Assembly: GCA_964034945.1 (NCBI GenBank)
Contig: OZ035961.1
Location: 59,880,084 to 59,944,083 of the forward strand
Direction of reading: 5' to 3'
Length of the DNA stretch: 64,000 nucleotides
Source of the DNA: Chrysopilus asiliformis
Taxonomy: Eukaryota > Arthropoda > Insecta > Diptera > Rhagionidae
Shown here piece after piece: positions 8,668 to 21,400 of the stretch. A program made the position numbers and the translations under genes. Numbering within the stretch: position 1 is the stretch's first letter; every line of letters begins with the position of its first letter. The notes beneath the pieces were generated by a model, which ran no database searches, had not been told where the DNA came from, and saw only the letters and a program-made list of their open reading frames with translations.

Positions 8668-9427
8668 GTGGCCGAGTTAAGCCCCGCCCCCTCTCAGAAA
8701 TCGATTTCCCATCAAAATTGGAAAAAGGGGCGTGGCCGAGTTAAGCCCCGCCCCCTCAGAAATCGATTTCCCATCAAAATTGGAAAAAGGGGCGTGACCC
8801 AGTTAAGCCCCGCCCCCTCTCAGAAATCGATTTCCCATCAAAATTGGAAAAAGGGGCGTGGTCGAGTTAAGCCCCGCCCCCTCTCAGAAATCGATTTCCC
8901 ATCAAAATTGGAAAAAGGGGCGTGGCCGAGTTAAGCCCCGCCCCCTCAGAAATCGATTTCCCATCAAAATTGGAAAAAGGGGCGTGGCCGAGTTAAGCCC
9001 CGCCCCCTCTCAGAAATCGATTTCCTTTCAAAATTGGAAAAAGGGGCGTGGCCGAGTTGAGCCCCGCCCCCTCTCAGAAATCGATTTCCCATCAAAATTG
9101 GAAAAAGGGGCGGGGCCGAGTTAAGCCCCGCCCCCTCAGAAATCGATTTCCCATCAAAATTGGAAAAAGGGGCGTGGCCGAGTTAAGCCCCGCCCCCTCT
9201 CAGAAATCGATTTCCCATCAAAATTGGAAAAAGGGGCGTGGCCGAGTTAAGCCCCGCCCCCTCTCAGAAATCGATTTCCCATCAAAATTGGAAAAAGGGG
9301 CGTGGCCGAGTTAAGCCCCGCTCCCTCAGAAATCGATTTCCCATCAAAATTGGAAAAAGGGGCGTGGCCGAGTTAAGCCCCGCCCCCTCTCAGAAATCGA
9401 TTTCCCATCAAAATTGGAAAAAGGGGC
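8668..9427 (+). repeat. Four tandem 190-bp trimers (64+64+62)
   Basis: Starts at 8,668, 8,858, 9,048 and 9,238 are each 190 bp apart, and each unit contains two 64-bp monomers and one 62-bp monomer that lacks TC before CAG. The copies differ by scattered substitutions such as GTGACCCAG near 8,795 and GTTGAG near 9,056. The same array is present in copy 2 at 21,073-21,832. Confidence 0.75.
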
Positions 9428-10239
9428 GTGGCCGAGTTAAGCCCCGCCCCCTCTCAGAAATCGATTTCCCATCAAAATTGGAAAAACGGCGTGGCCGAGT
9501 CAAGCCCCGCCCCCTCTCAGAAATCGATTTCCCATCAAAATTGGAAAAAGGGGCGTGGCCGAGTTAAGCCCCGCCCCAGCTCAGAAATCGAAAAAGGGGC
9601 GTGGCCGAGTTAAGCCCCGCCCCCTCTCAGAAATCGATTTCCCATCAAAATTGGAAAAAGGGGCGTGGCCCAGTTAAGCCCCGCCCCCTCTCAGAAATCG
9701 ATTTCCCATCAAATTTAGAAAAAGGGGCGTGGCCGAGTCAAGCCCCGCCCCCTCAGAAATCGATTTCCCATCAAAATTGGAAAAAGGGGCGTGGCCGAGT
9801 TAAGCCCCGCCCCCTCTCAGAAATCGATTTCCCATCAAAATTGGAAAAAGGGGCGTGGCCGAGTTAAGCCCCGCCCCCTCTCAGAAATCGATTTCCCATC
9901 AAAATTGGAAAAAGGGGCGTGGCCGAGTTAAGCCCCGTTCCCTCAGAAATCGATTTCCCATCAAAATTGGAAAAAGGGGCGTGGCCGAGTTAAGCCCCGC
10001 CCCCTCTCAGAAATCGATTTCCCATCAAAATTGGAAAAAGGGGCGTGGCCGAGTTGAGCCCCGCCCCCTCTCAGAAATCGATTTCCCATCCAAATTGGAA
10101 AAAGCGGCGTGGCCGAGTTAAGCCCCGCCCCCTCTCAGAAATCGATTTCTCATCAAAATTGGAAAAAGGGGCGTGGCCGAGTTAAGCTCCGCCCCCTCTC
10201 AGAAATCGATTTCCCATCAAAATTGGAAAAAGGGGCGTG

Positions 10240-10269
10240 GCCGAGTTAAGTCCCGCCCCCTCTCAGAAA
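10240..10269 (+). repeat. 30-bp truncated monomer (representative of 12 copies)
   Basis: The unit stops after CAGAAA and joins straight to GCCGAG of the next monomer, a 34-bp deletion. The identical junction occurs with the last A at 10,269, 11,556, 12,798, 13,404, 14,200, 14,806, 22,990, 24,277, 25,519, 26,125, 32,085 and 41,010. Both flanking units carry GTTAAGTCCC in place of GTTAAGCCCC. An identical junction with linked substitutions means one deletion that was then spread by block duplication. Confidence 0.9.
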
Positions 10270-10364
10270 GCCGAGTTAAGTCCCGCCCCCTCTCAGAAAT
10301 CGATTTCCCATCAAAATTGGAAAAAAGGGCGTGGCCGAGTTAAGCCCCGCCCCCTCTCAGAAAT

Positions 10365-10407
10365 CTCGGCCACGCCCCTTTTTCCACGGAAAAAGGGCGT
10401 GGCCGAG
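10365..10407. repeat. Inverted micro-segment forming a fold-back hairpin, copy 1
   Basis: After CAGAAAT the sequence continues with the reverse complement of the A-tract/G4/GCCGAG part of the monomer (10,365-10,385), then returns to the normal orientation at 10,388. The two arms pair almost perfectly over about 20 bp with a single extra base in one arm and a loop of a few bases. It is the only reversal of orientation I found apart from its duplicate. Confidence 0.9.
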
Positions 10408-13400
10408 TCAAGCCCCGCCCCCTCAGAAATCGATTTCCCATTAAAATTGGAAAAAGGGGCGTGGCCGAGTTAAGCCCCGCCCCCTCAGAAATCGATTTCC
10501 CATTAAAATTGGAAAAAGGGGCGTGGCCGAGTTAAGCCCCGCCCCCTCTCAGAAATCGATTTCCCTTCAAAATTGGAAAAAGGGGCGTGGCCGAGTTAAG
10601 CCCCGCCCCCTCTCAGAAATCGATTTCCCATCAAAATTGGAAAAAGGGGCGTGGCCGAGTTAAGCCCCGCCCCCTCTCAGAAATCGATTTCCCATCAAAA
10701 TTGGAAAAACGGCGTGGCCGAGTCAAGCCCCGCCCCCTCTCAGAAATCGATTTCCCATCAAAATTGGAAAAAGGGGCGTGGCCGAGTTAAGCCCCGCCCC
10801 CTCTCAGAAATCGATTTCCCATCAAAATTGGAAAAAGGGGCGTGGCCGAGTTAAGCCCCGCCCCAGCTCAGAAATCGAAAAAGGGGCGTGGCCGAGTTAA
10901 GCCCCGCCCCCTCTAAGAAATCGATTTCCCATCAAAATTGGAAAAAGGGGCGTGGCCCAGTTAAGCCCCGCCCCCTCTCAGAAATCGATTTCCCATCAAA
11001 TTTAGAAAAAGGGGCGTGGCCGAGTCAAGCCCCGCCCCCTCAGAAATCGATTTCCCATCAAAATTGGAAAAAGGGGCGTGGCCGAGTTAAGCCCCGCCCC
11101 CTCTCAGAAATCGATTTCCCATCAAAATTGGAAAAAGGGGCGTGGCCGAGTTAAGCCCCGCCCCCTCTCAGAAATCGATTTCCCATCAAAATTGGAAAAA
11201 GGGGCGTGGCCGAGTTAAGCCCCGCTCCCTCAGAAATCGATTTCCCATCAAAATTGGAAAAAGGGGCGTGGCCGAGTTAAGCCCCGCCCCCTCTCAGAAA
11301 TCGATTTCCCATCAAAATTGGAAAAAGGGGCGTGGCCGAGTTGAGCCCCGCCCCCTCTCAGAAATCGATTTCCCATCCAAATTGGAAAAAGGGGCGTGGC
11401 CTAGTTAAGCCCCGCCCCCTCTCAGAAATCGATTTCTCATCAAAATTGGAAAAAGGGGCGTGGCCGAGTTAAGCTCCGCCCCCTCTCAGAAATCGATTTC
11501 CCATCAAAATTGGAAAAAGGGGCGTGGCCGAGTTAAGTCCCGCCCCCTCTCAGAAAGCCGAGTTAAGTCCCGCCCCCTCTCAGAAATCGATTTCCCATCA
11601 AAATTGGAAAAAAGGGCGTGGCCGAGTTAAGCCCCGCCCCCTCTCAGAAATCGATTTCCCATCAAAATTGGAAAAAGGGGCGTGGCCGAGTTAAGCCCCG
11701 CCCCCTCTCAGAAATCGATTTCCCATCAAAATTGGAAAAAGGGGCGTGGCCGAGTTAAGCCCCGCCCCCTCTCAGAAATCGATTTCCCATCAAAATTGGA
11801 AAAAGGGGCGTGGCCGAGTTAAGCCCCGCCCCCTCTCAGAAATCGATTTCCCATCAAAATTGGAAAAAGGGGCGTGGCCGAGTTGAGCCCCGCCCCCTCT
11901 CAGAAATCGATTTCCCATCAAAATTGGAAAAAGGGGCGTGGTCGAGTTAAGCCCCGCCCCCTCTCAGAAATCGATTTCCCATCAAAATTGGAAAATGGGG
12001 CGTGGCCGATTTAAGCCCCGCCCCCTCTCAGAAATCGATTTTGCATCAAAATTGGAAAAAGGGGCGTGGCCGAGTTAAGCCACGCCCCCTCTCAGAAATC
12101 GATCTCCCATCAAAATTGGAAAAAGGGGCGTGGCCGAGTTAAGCCCCGCTCCCTCAGAAATCGATTTCCCATCAAAATTGGAAAAAGGGGCGTTGCCGAG
12201 TTAAGCCCCGCCCTCTCTCAGAAATCGATTTCCCATCAAAATTGGAGGAAGGGGCGTGGCCGATTTAAGCCCCGCCCCCTCTCAGAAATCGATTTCCCAT
12301 CAAAATTGGAAAAAGGGGCGTGGCCGAGTTAAGCCCCGCCCCCTCTCAGAAATCGATTTCCCATCAAAATTGGAAAAAGGGGCGTGGCCGAGTCAAGCCC
12401 AGCCCCCTCTCAGAAATCGATTTCCCATCAAAATTGGAAAAAGGGGCGTGGCCGAGTTAAGCCCCGCTCCCTCAGAAATCGATTTCCCATCAAAATTGGA
12501 AAAAGGGGCGTGGCCGAGTTAAGCCCCGCCCCCTCTCAGAAATCGATTTCCCATCAAAATTGGAAAAAGGGGCGTGGCCGAGTTGAGCCCCGCCCCCTCT
12601 CAGAAATCGATTTCCCATCAAAATTGGAAAAAGGGGCGTGGCCGAGTTAAGCCCCGCCCCCTCTCAGAAATCGATTTCTCATCAAAATTGGAAAAAGGGG
12701 CGTGGCCGAGTTAAGCTCCGCCCCCTCTCAGAAATCGATTTCCCATCAAAATTGGAAAAAGGGGCGTGGCCGAGTTAAGTCCCGCCCCCTCTCAGAAAGC
12801 CGAGTTAAGTCCCGCCCCCTCTCAGAAATCGATTTCCCATCAAAATTGGAAAAAAGGGCGTGGCCGAGTTAAGCCCCGCCCCCTCTCAGAAATCGATTTC
12901 CCATCAAAATTGGAAAAAGGGGCGTGGCCGAGTTAAGCCCCGCCCCCTCTCAGAAATCGATTTCCCATCAAAATTGGAAAAAGGGGCGTGGCCGAGTTAA
13001 GCCCCGCCCCCTCTCAGAAATCGATTTCCCATCAAAATTGGAAAAAGGGGCGTGGCCGAGTTAAGCCCCGCCCCCTCTCAGAAATCGATTTCCCATCAAA
13101 ATTGGAAAAAGGGGCGTGGCCGAGTTAAGCCCCGCCCCCTCTCAGAAATCGATTTCCCATCAAAATTGGAAAATGGGGCGTGGCCGAGTTGAGCCCCGCC
13201 CCCTCTCAGAAATCGATTTCCCATCAAAATTGGAAAAAGGGGCGTGGCCGAGTTAAGCCCCGCCCCCTCTCAGAAATCGATTTCTCATCAAAATTGGAAA
13301 AAGGGGCGTGGCCGAGTTAAGCTCCGCCCCCTCTCAGAAATCGATTTCCCATCAAAATTGGAAAAAGGGGCGTGGCCGAGTTAAGTCCCGCCTCCTCTCA

Positions 13401-14147
13401 GAAAGCCGAGTTAAGTCCCGCCCCCTCTCAGAAATCGATTTCCCATCAAAATTGGAAAAAAGGGCGTGGCCGAGTTAAGCCCCGCCCCCTCTCAGAAATC
13501 GATTTCCCATCAAAATTGGAAAAAGGGGCGTGGCCGAGTTAAGCCCCGCCCCCTCTCAGAAATCGATTTCCCATCAAAATTGGAAAAAGGGGCGTGGCCG
13601 AGTTAATCCCCGCCCCCTCTCAGAAATCGATTTCCCATCAAAATTGGAAAAAGGGGCGTGGCCGAGTTAAGCCCCGCCCCCTCTCAGAAATCGATTTCCC
13701 ATCAAAATTGGAAAAAGGGGCGTGGCCGAGTTAAGCCCCGCCCCCTCTCAGAAATCGATTTCCCATCAAAATTGGAAAATGGGGCGTGGCCGATTTAAGC
13801 CCCGCCCCCTCTCAGAAATCGATTTCCCATCAAAATTGGAAAAAGGGGCGTGGCCGAGTTAAGCCACGCCCCCTCTCAGAAATCGATCTCCCATCAAAAT
13901 TGGAAAAAGGGGCGTGGCCGAGTTAAGCCCCGCTCCCTCAGAAATCGATTTCCCATCAAAATTGGAAAAAGGGGCGTTGCCGAGTTAAGCCCCGCCCCCT
14001 CTCAGAAATCGATTTCCCATCAAAATTGGAGGAAGGGGCGTGGCCGATTTAAGCCCCGCCCCCTCTCAGAAATCGATTTCCCATCAAAATTGGAAAAAGG
14101 GGCGTCGCCGAGTTAAGCCCCGCCCCCTCTCAGAAATCGATTTCCCA

Positions 14148-15440
14148 TTAAAATTGGAAAAAGGGGCGTGGCCGAGTTAAGTCCCGCCCCCTCTCAGAAA
14201 GCCGAGTTAAGTCCCGCCCCCTCTCAGAAATCGATTTCCCATCAAAATTGGAAAAAAGGGCGTGGCCGAGTTAAGCCCCGCCCCCTCTCAGAAATCGATT
14301 TCCCATCAAAATTGGAAAAAGGGGCGTGGCCGAGTTAAGCCCCGCCCCCTCTCAGAAATCGATTTCCCATCAAAATTGGAAAAAGGGGCGTGGCCGAGTT
14401 AAGCCCCGCCCCCTCTCAGAAATCGATTTCCCATCAAAATTGGAAAAAGGGGCGTGGCCGAGTTAAGCCCCGCCCCCTCTCAGAAATCGATTTCCCATCA
14501 AAATTGGAAAAAGGGGCGTGGCCGAGTTAAGCCCCGCCCCCTCTCAGAAATCGATTTCCCATCAAAATTGGAAAATGGGGCGTGGCCGAGTTGAGCCCCG
14601 CCCCCTCTCAGAAATCGATTTCCCATCAAAATTGGAAAAAGGGGCGTGGCCGAGTTAAGCCCCGCCCCCTCTCAGAAATCGATTTCTCATCAAAATTGGA
14701 AAAAGGGGCGTGGCCGAGTTAAGCTCCGCCCCCTCTCAGAAATCGATTTCCCATCAAAATTGGAAAAAGGGGCGTGGCCGAGTTAAGTCCCGCCTCCTCT
14801 CAGAAAGCCGAGTTAAGTCCCGCCCCCTCTCAGAAATCGATTTCCCATCAAAATTGGAAAAAAGGGCGTGGCCGAGTTAAGCCCCGCCCCCTCTCAGAAA
14901 TCGATTTCCCATCAAAATTGGAAAAAGGGGCGTGGCCGAGTTAAGCCCCGCCCCCTCTCAGAAATCGATTTCCCATCAAAATTGGAAAAAGGGGCGTGGC
15001 CGAGTTAATCCCCGCCCCCTCTCAGAAATCGATTTCCCATCAAAATTGGAAAAAGGGGCGTGGCCGAGTTAAGCCCCGCCCCCTCTCAGAAATCGATTTC
15101 CCATCAAAATTGGAAAAAGGGGCGTGGCCGAGTTAAGCCCCGCCCCCTCTCAGAAATCGATTTCCCATCAAAATTGGAAAATGGGGCGTGGCCGATTTAA
15201 GCCCCGCCCCCTCTCAGAAATCGATTTCCCATCAAAATTGGAAAAAGGGGCGTGGCCGAGTTAAGCCACGCCCCCTCTCAGAAATCGATCTCCCATCAAA
15301 ATTGGAAAAAGGGGCGTGGCCGAGTTAAGCCCCGCTCCCTCAGAAATCGATTTCCCATCAAAATTGGAAAAAGGGGCGTTGCCGAGTTAAGCCCCGCCCC
15401 CTCTCAGAAATCGATTTCCCATCAAAATTGGAGGAAGGGG
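14148..15440 (+). repeat. Partial 1,402-bp-offset duplicate between the two copies of block A
   Basis: The segment repeats about 12,746-14,046 at an offset of 1,402 bp: the truncated 30-bp units (12,798/14,200 and 13,404/14,806), the GTTAATCCCC monomer (13,601 and 15,003) and the CACGCCCC monomer (13,863 and 15,265) keep their order. Copy 2 of block A has only one such unit. At its right edge the GGAGGAAGGGG monomer joins CCGTGTCAAG, whereas elsewhere that monomer is followed by CCGATTTAAG, so 15,431-15,450 is the exchange point. Confidence 0.8.
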
Positions 15441-18400
15441 CGTGGCCGTGTCAAGCCCCGCCCCCTCTCAGAAATCGATTTCCCATCAAAATTGGAAAAA
15501 GGGGCGTGGCCGAGTTAAGCCCCGCCCCCTCTCAGAAATCGATTTCCCATCAAAATTGGAAAAAGGGGCGTGGCCGAGTTAAGCCCCGCCCCCTCTCAGA
15601 AATCGATTTCCCATCAAAATTGGAAAAAGGGGCGTGGCCGAGTTAAGCCCCGCCCCCTCTCAGAAATCGATTTCCCATCAAAATTGGAAAAAGGGGCGTG
15701 GCCGAGTGAAGCCCCGCCCCCTCTCAGAAATCGATTTCCCATCAAAATTGGAAAAAGGGGCGTGGCCGGTTTAAGCCCCGCCCCCTCTCAGAAATCGATT
15801 TCCCATTAAAATTTAAAAAAGGGGCGTGGCCGAGTTAAGCCCCGCCCCCTCAGAAATCGATTTCCCATTAAAATTGGAAAAAGGGGCGTGGCCGAGTTAA
15901 GCCCCGCCCCCTCTCAGAAATCGATTTCCCTTCAAAATTGGAAAAAGGGGCGTGGCCGAGTTAAGCCCCGCCCCCTCTCAGAAATCGATTTCCCATCAAA
16001 ATTGGAAAAAGGGGCGTGGCCGAGTTAAGCCCCGCCCCCTCTCAGAAATCGATTTCCCATCAAAATTGGAAAAAGGGCGTGGCCGAGTCAAGCCCCGCCC
16101 CCTCTCAGAAATCGATTTCCCATCAAAATTGGAAAAAGGGGCGTGGCCGAGTTAAGCCCCGCACTCTCTCAGAAATCGATTTCCCATAAAAATTGGAAAA
16201 AGGGCCGTGGCCGAGTTAAGCCCCGCCCCAGCTCAGAAATCGAAAAAGGGGCGTGGCCGAGTTAAGCCCCGCCCCCTCTCAGAAATCGATTTCCCATCAA
16301 AATTGGAAAAAGGGGCGTGGCCCAGTTAAGCCCCGCCCCCTCTCAGAAATCGATTTCCCATCAAATTTAGAAAAAGGGGCGTGGCCGAGTCAAGCCCCGC
16401 CCCCTCTCAGAAATCGATTTCCCATCAAAATTGGAAAAAGGGGCGTGGCCGAGTTAAGCCCCGCCCCCTCAGAAATCGATTTCCCATCAAAATTGGAAAA
16501 AGGGGCGTGACCCAGTTAAGCCCCGCCCCCTCTCAGAAATCGATTTCCCATCAAAATTGGAAAAAGGGGCGTGGTCGAGTTAAGCCCCGCCCCCTCTCAG
16601 AAATCGATTTCCCATCAAAATTGGAAAAAGGGGCGTGGCCGAGTGAAGCCCCACCCCCTCTCAGAAATCGATCTCCCATCAAAATTGGAAAAAGGGGCGT
16701 GGCCGAGTAAAGTCCCGCCCCCTCTCAGAAATCGATTTCCCATCAAAATTGGAAAAAGCGGCGTGGCCGAGTTAAGCCCCGCCCCCTCTCAGAAATCGAT
16801 TTCCCATCAAAATTGGAAAAAAGGGCGTGGCCGAGTTAAGCCCCGCCCCCTCTCAGAAATCGATTTCCCATCAAATTTAGAAAAAGGGGCGTGGCCGAGT
16901 CAAGCCCCGCCCCCTCAGAAATCGATTTCCCATCAAAATTGGAAAAAGGGGCGTGGCCGATTTAAGCCCCGCCCCCTCTCAGAAATCGATTTCCCATTAA
17001 AATTTAAAAAAGGGGCGTGGCCGAGTTAAGCCCCGCCCCCTCAGAAATCGATTTCCCATTAAAATTGGAAAAAGGGGCGTGGCCGAGTTAAGCCCCGCCC
17101 CCTCTCAGAAATCGATTTCCCTTCAAAATTGGAAAAAGGGGCGTGGCCGAGTTAAGCCCCGCCCCCTCTCAGAAATCGATTTCCCATCAAAATTGGAAAA
17201 AGGGGCGTGGCCGAGTTAATCCCCGCCCCCTCTCAGAAATCGATTTCCCATCAAAATTGGAAAAAGGGCGTGGCCGAGTCAAGCCCCGCCCCCTCTCAGA
17301 AATCGATTTCCCATCAAAATTGGAAAAAGGGGCGTGGCCGAGTTAAGCCCCGCACTCTCTCAGAAATCGATTTCCCATAAAAATTGGAAAAAGGGCCGTG
17401 GCCGAGTTAAGCCCCGCCCCAGCTCAGAAATCGAAAAAGGGGCGTGGCCGAGTTAAGCCCCGCCCCCTCTCAGAAATCGATTTCCCATCAAAATTGGAAA
17501 AAGGGGCGTGGCCCAGTTAAGCCCCGCCCCGTCTCAGAAATCGATTTCCCATCAAATTTAGAAAAAGGGGCGTGGCCGAGTCAAGCCCCGCCCCCTCAGA
17601 AATCGATTTCCCATCAAAATTGGAAAAAGGGGCGTGGCCGAGTTAAGCCCCGCCCCCTCTCAGAAATCGATTTCCCATCAAAATTGGAAAAAGGGGCGTG
17701 GCCGAGTTAAGCCCCGCCCCCTCTCAGAAATCGATTTCCCATCAAAATTGGAAAAAGGGGCGTGGCCGAGTTAAGCCCCGCCCCCTCAGAAATCGATTTC
17801 CCATCAAAATTGGAAAAAGGGGCGTGGCCGAGTTAAGCCCCGCCCCCTCTCAGAAATCGATTTCCCATCAAAATTGGAAAAAGGGGCGTGGCCGAGTTAA
17901 GCCCCGCCCCCTCTCAGAAATCGATTTCCCATCAAAATTGGAAAAAGGGGCGTGGCCGAGTTAAGCCCCGCTCCCTCAGAAATCGATTTCCCATCAAAAT
18001 TGGAAAAAGGGGCGTGGCCGAGTTAAGCCCCGCCCCCTCTCAGAAATCGATTTCCCATCAAAATTGGAAAAAGGGGCGTGGCCGAGTTAAGCCCCGCTCC
18101 CTCAGAAATCGATTTCCCATCAAAATTGGAAAAAGGGGCGTGGCCGAGTTAAGCCCCGCCCCTCTCAGAAAACGATTTCCCATCAAAATTGGAAAAAGGG
18201 GCGTGGCCGAGTTGAGCCCCGCCCCCTCTCAGAAATCGATTTCCCATCAAAATTGGAAAAAGGGGCGTGGCCGAGTTAAGCCCCGCCCCCTCTCAGAAAT
18301 CGATTTCCCATCAAAATTGGAAAAAGGGGCGTGGCCGAGTTAAGCCACGCCCCCTCTCAGAAATCGATCTCCCATCAAAATTGGAAAAAGGGGCGTGGCC

Positions 18401-21400
18401 AAGTTAAGTCCCGCCCCCTCTCAGAAATCGATTTCCCATCAAAATTGGAAAAAGGGGCGTGGCCGAGTTAAGCCCCGCCCCCTCTCAGAAATCGATTTCC
18501 CATCAAAATTGGAAAAAGGGGCGTGGCCTAGTTAAGCCCGCCCCTTCTCAGAAATCGATTTCCCATCAAAATTGGAAAAAGGGGCGTGGCCGAGTTAAGC
18601 CCCGCTCCCTCTCAGAAATCGATTTCCCATCAAAATTGGAAAAAAAGGCGTGGCCGAGTTAAGCCCCGCCCCCTCTCAGAAATCGATTTCCCATCAAAAT
18701 TGGAAAAAGGGGCGTGGACGAGTTAAGCCCCGCCCCCTCTCAGAAATCGATTTCCCATCAAAATTGGAAAAAGGGGCGTGGCCGAGTGAAGCCCCGCCCC
18801 CTCTCAGAAATCGATCTCCCATCAAAATTGGAAAAAGGGGCGTGGCCAAGTTAAGCCCCGCCCCTCTCAGCAATCGATTTCCCATCAAAATTGGAAAAAG
18901 GGGCGTGGCCGAGTTAAGCCCCGCCCCCTCTCAGAAATCGATTTCCCATCAAAATTGGAAAAAGGGGCGTGGCCGAGTTAAGCCCCGCCCCCTCTCAGAA
19001 ATCGATTTCCCATCAAAATTGGAAAAAGGGGCGTGGCCGAGTTAAGCCCCGCCCCCTCTCAGAAATCGATTTCCCATCAAAATTGGAAAAAGGGGCGTGG
19101 CCGAGTTAAGCCCCGCTCCCTCAGAAATCGATTTCCCATCAAAATTGGAAAAAGGGGCGTGGCCGAGTTAAGCCCCGCCCCCTCTCAGAAATCGATTTCC
19201 CATCAAAATTGGAAAAAGGTGCGTGGCCCAGTAAGGCCCCGCCCCCTCTCAGAAATCGATTTCCCTTCAAAATTGGAAAAAGGGGCGTGGCCGAGTTAAG
19301 CCCCGCCCCCTCTCAGAAATCGATTTCCCATCAAAATTGGAAAAAGGGGCGTGGCCGAGTTAAGCCCCGCCCCCTCTCAGAAATCGATTTCCCATCAAAA
19401 TTGGAAAAAGGGCGTGGCCGAGTCAAGCCCCGCCCCCTCAGAAATCGATTTCCCATTAAAATTGGAAAAAGGGGCGTGGCCGAGTCAAGCCCCGCCCCCT
19501 CTCAGAAATCGATCTTCCATCAAAATTGGAAAAAGGGGCGTGGCCGAGTTAAGTCCCGCCCCCTCTCAGAAATCGATTTCCCATCAAAATTGGAAAAAGG
19601 GGCGTGGCCGAGTTAAGCCCCGCCCCCTCTCAGAAATCGATTTCCCATCAAAATTGGAAAAAGGGCCGTGGCCGAGTTAAGCCCCGCCCCCTCTCAGAAA
19701 TCGATTTCCCATCAAAATTGGAAAAAGGGGCGTGGCCGAGTTAAGCCCCGCCCCCTCTCAGAAATCGATTTCCCATCAAAATTGGAAATAGGGGCGTGGC
19801 CGAGTTAAGCCCGCCCCCTCTCAGAAATCGATTTCCCATCAAAATTGGAAAAAGGGGCGTGGCCGAGCTAAGCCCCGCCCCCCCTCAGAAATCGATTTCC
19901 CATCAAAATTGGAAAAAGGGGCGTGACCCAGTTAAGCCCCGCCCCCTCTCAGAAATCGATTTCCCATCAAAATTGGAAAAAGGGGCGTGGCCGAGTTAAG
20001 CCCCGCCCCCTCAGAAATCGATTTCCCATCAAAATTGGAAAAAGGGGCGTGACCCAGTTAAGCCCCGCCCCCTCTCAGAAATCGATTTCCCATCAAAATT
20101 GGGAAAAGGGGCGTGGCCGAGTTAAGCCCCGCCCCCTCTCAGAAATCGATTTCCCATCAAAATTGGAAAAAGGGGCGTGGCCGAGTTAAGCCCCGCCCCC
20201 TCTCAGAAATCGATTTCCCATCAAAATTGGAAAAAGGGGCGTGGCCGAGTGAAGCCCCGCCCCCTCTCAGAAATCGATTTCCCATCAAAATTGGAAAAAG
20301 GGGCGTGGCCGAGTTAAGCCCCGCCCCCTCTCAGAAATCGATTTCCCATCAAAATTGGAAAAAGGGGCGTGGCCGAGTTAAGCCCCGCCCCCTCTCAGAA
20401 ATCGATTTCCCATCAAAATTGGAAAAAGGGGCGTGGCCGAGTTAAGCCCCGCCCCCTCTCAGAAATCGATTTCCCATCAAAATTGGAAAAAGGGGCGTGG
20501 CCGAGTGAAGCCCCGCCCCCTCTCAGAAATCGATTTCCCATCAAAATTGGAAAAAGGGGGGTGGCCGAGTTAAGCCCGGCCCCCTCTCAGAAATCGATTT
20601 CCCATCAAAATTGGAAAAAGGGGCGTGGCCGAGTTAAGCCCCGCCCCCTCTCAGAAATCAATTTCCCATCAAAATTGGAAAAAGGGGCGTGGCCGAGTGA
20701 AGCCCCGCCTCCTCTCCGAAATCGATTTCCCATCAAAATTGGAAAAAGGGGCGTGGCCGAGTTAAGCCCCGCCCCCTCTCAGAAATCGATTTCCCATCAA
20801 AATTGGAAAAAGGGGCGTGGCCGAGTGAAGCCCCGCCCCCTCTCAGAAATCGATTTCCCATCAAAATTGGAAAAAGGGGGGTGGCCGAGTTAAGCCCGGC
20901 CCCCTCTCAGAAATCGATTTCCCATCAAAATTGGAAAAAGGGGCGTGGCCGAGTTAAGCCCCGCCCCCTCTCAGAAATCAATTTCCCATCAAAATTGGAA
21001 AAAGGGGCGTGGTCGAGTTAAGCCCCGCCCCCTCTCAGAAATCGATTTCCCATCAAAATTGGAAAAAGGGGCGTGGCCGAGTTAAGCCCCGCCCCCTCTC
21101 AGAAATCGATTTCCCATCAAAATTGGAAAAAGGGGCGTGGCCGAGTTAAGCCCCGCCCCCTCAGAAATCGATTTCCCATCAAAATTGGAAAAAGGGGCGT
21201 GACCCAGTTAAGCCCCGCCCCCTCTCAGAAATCGATTTCCCATCAAAATTGGAAAAAGGGGCGTGGTCGAGTTAAGCCCCGCCCCCTCTCAGAAATCGAT
21301 TTCCCATCAAAATTGGAAAAAGGGGCGTGGCCGAGTTAAGCCCCGCCCCCTCAGAAATCGATTTCCCATCAAAATTGGAAAAAGGGGCGTGGCCGAGTTA

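Larger units (their letters stand above)
3036..14147 (+). repeat. 11-kb higher-order block A, copy 1
   Basis: This segment is nearly identical to 15,441-26,868. The offset is 12,405 bp up to about 9,500 and 12,721 bp from about 9,600 onward, because copy 2 carries 316 extra bp. Identity was followed through the order of rare monomer variants. Single-base differences I found are G7285 versus C19690, T7478 versus C19883 and T11402 versus G24123. The left edge falls where both copies share CCGTGTCAAG (3,041 and 15,446) but their upstream monomers differ. Confidence 0.85.

Noticed and set aside
10365..10407. Transposon terminal inverted repeat at the fold-back
   Set aside because: The inverted piece is ordinary monomer sequence, with no internal element, no target-site duplication and no second terminus.
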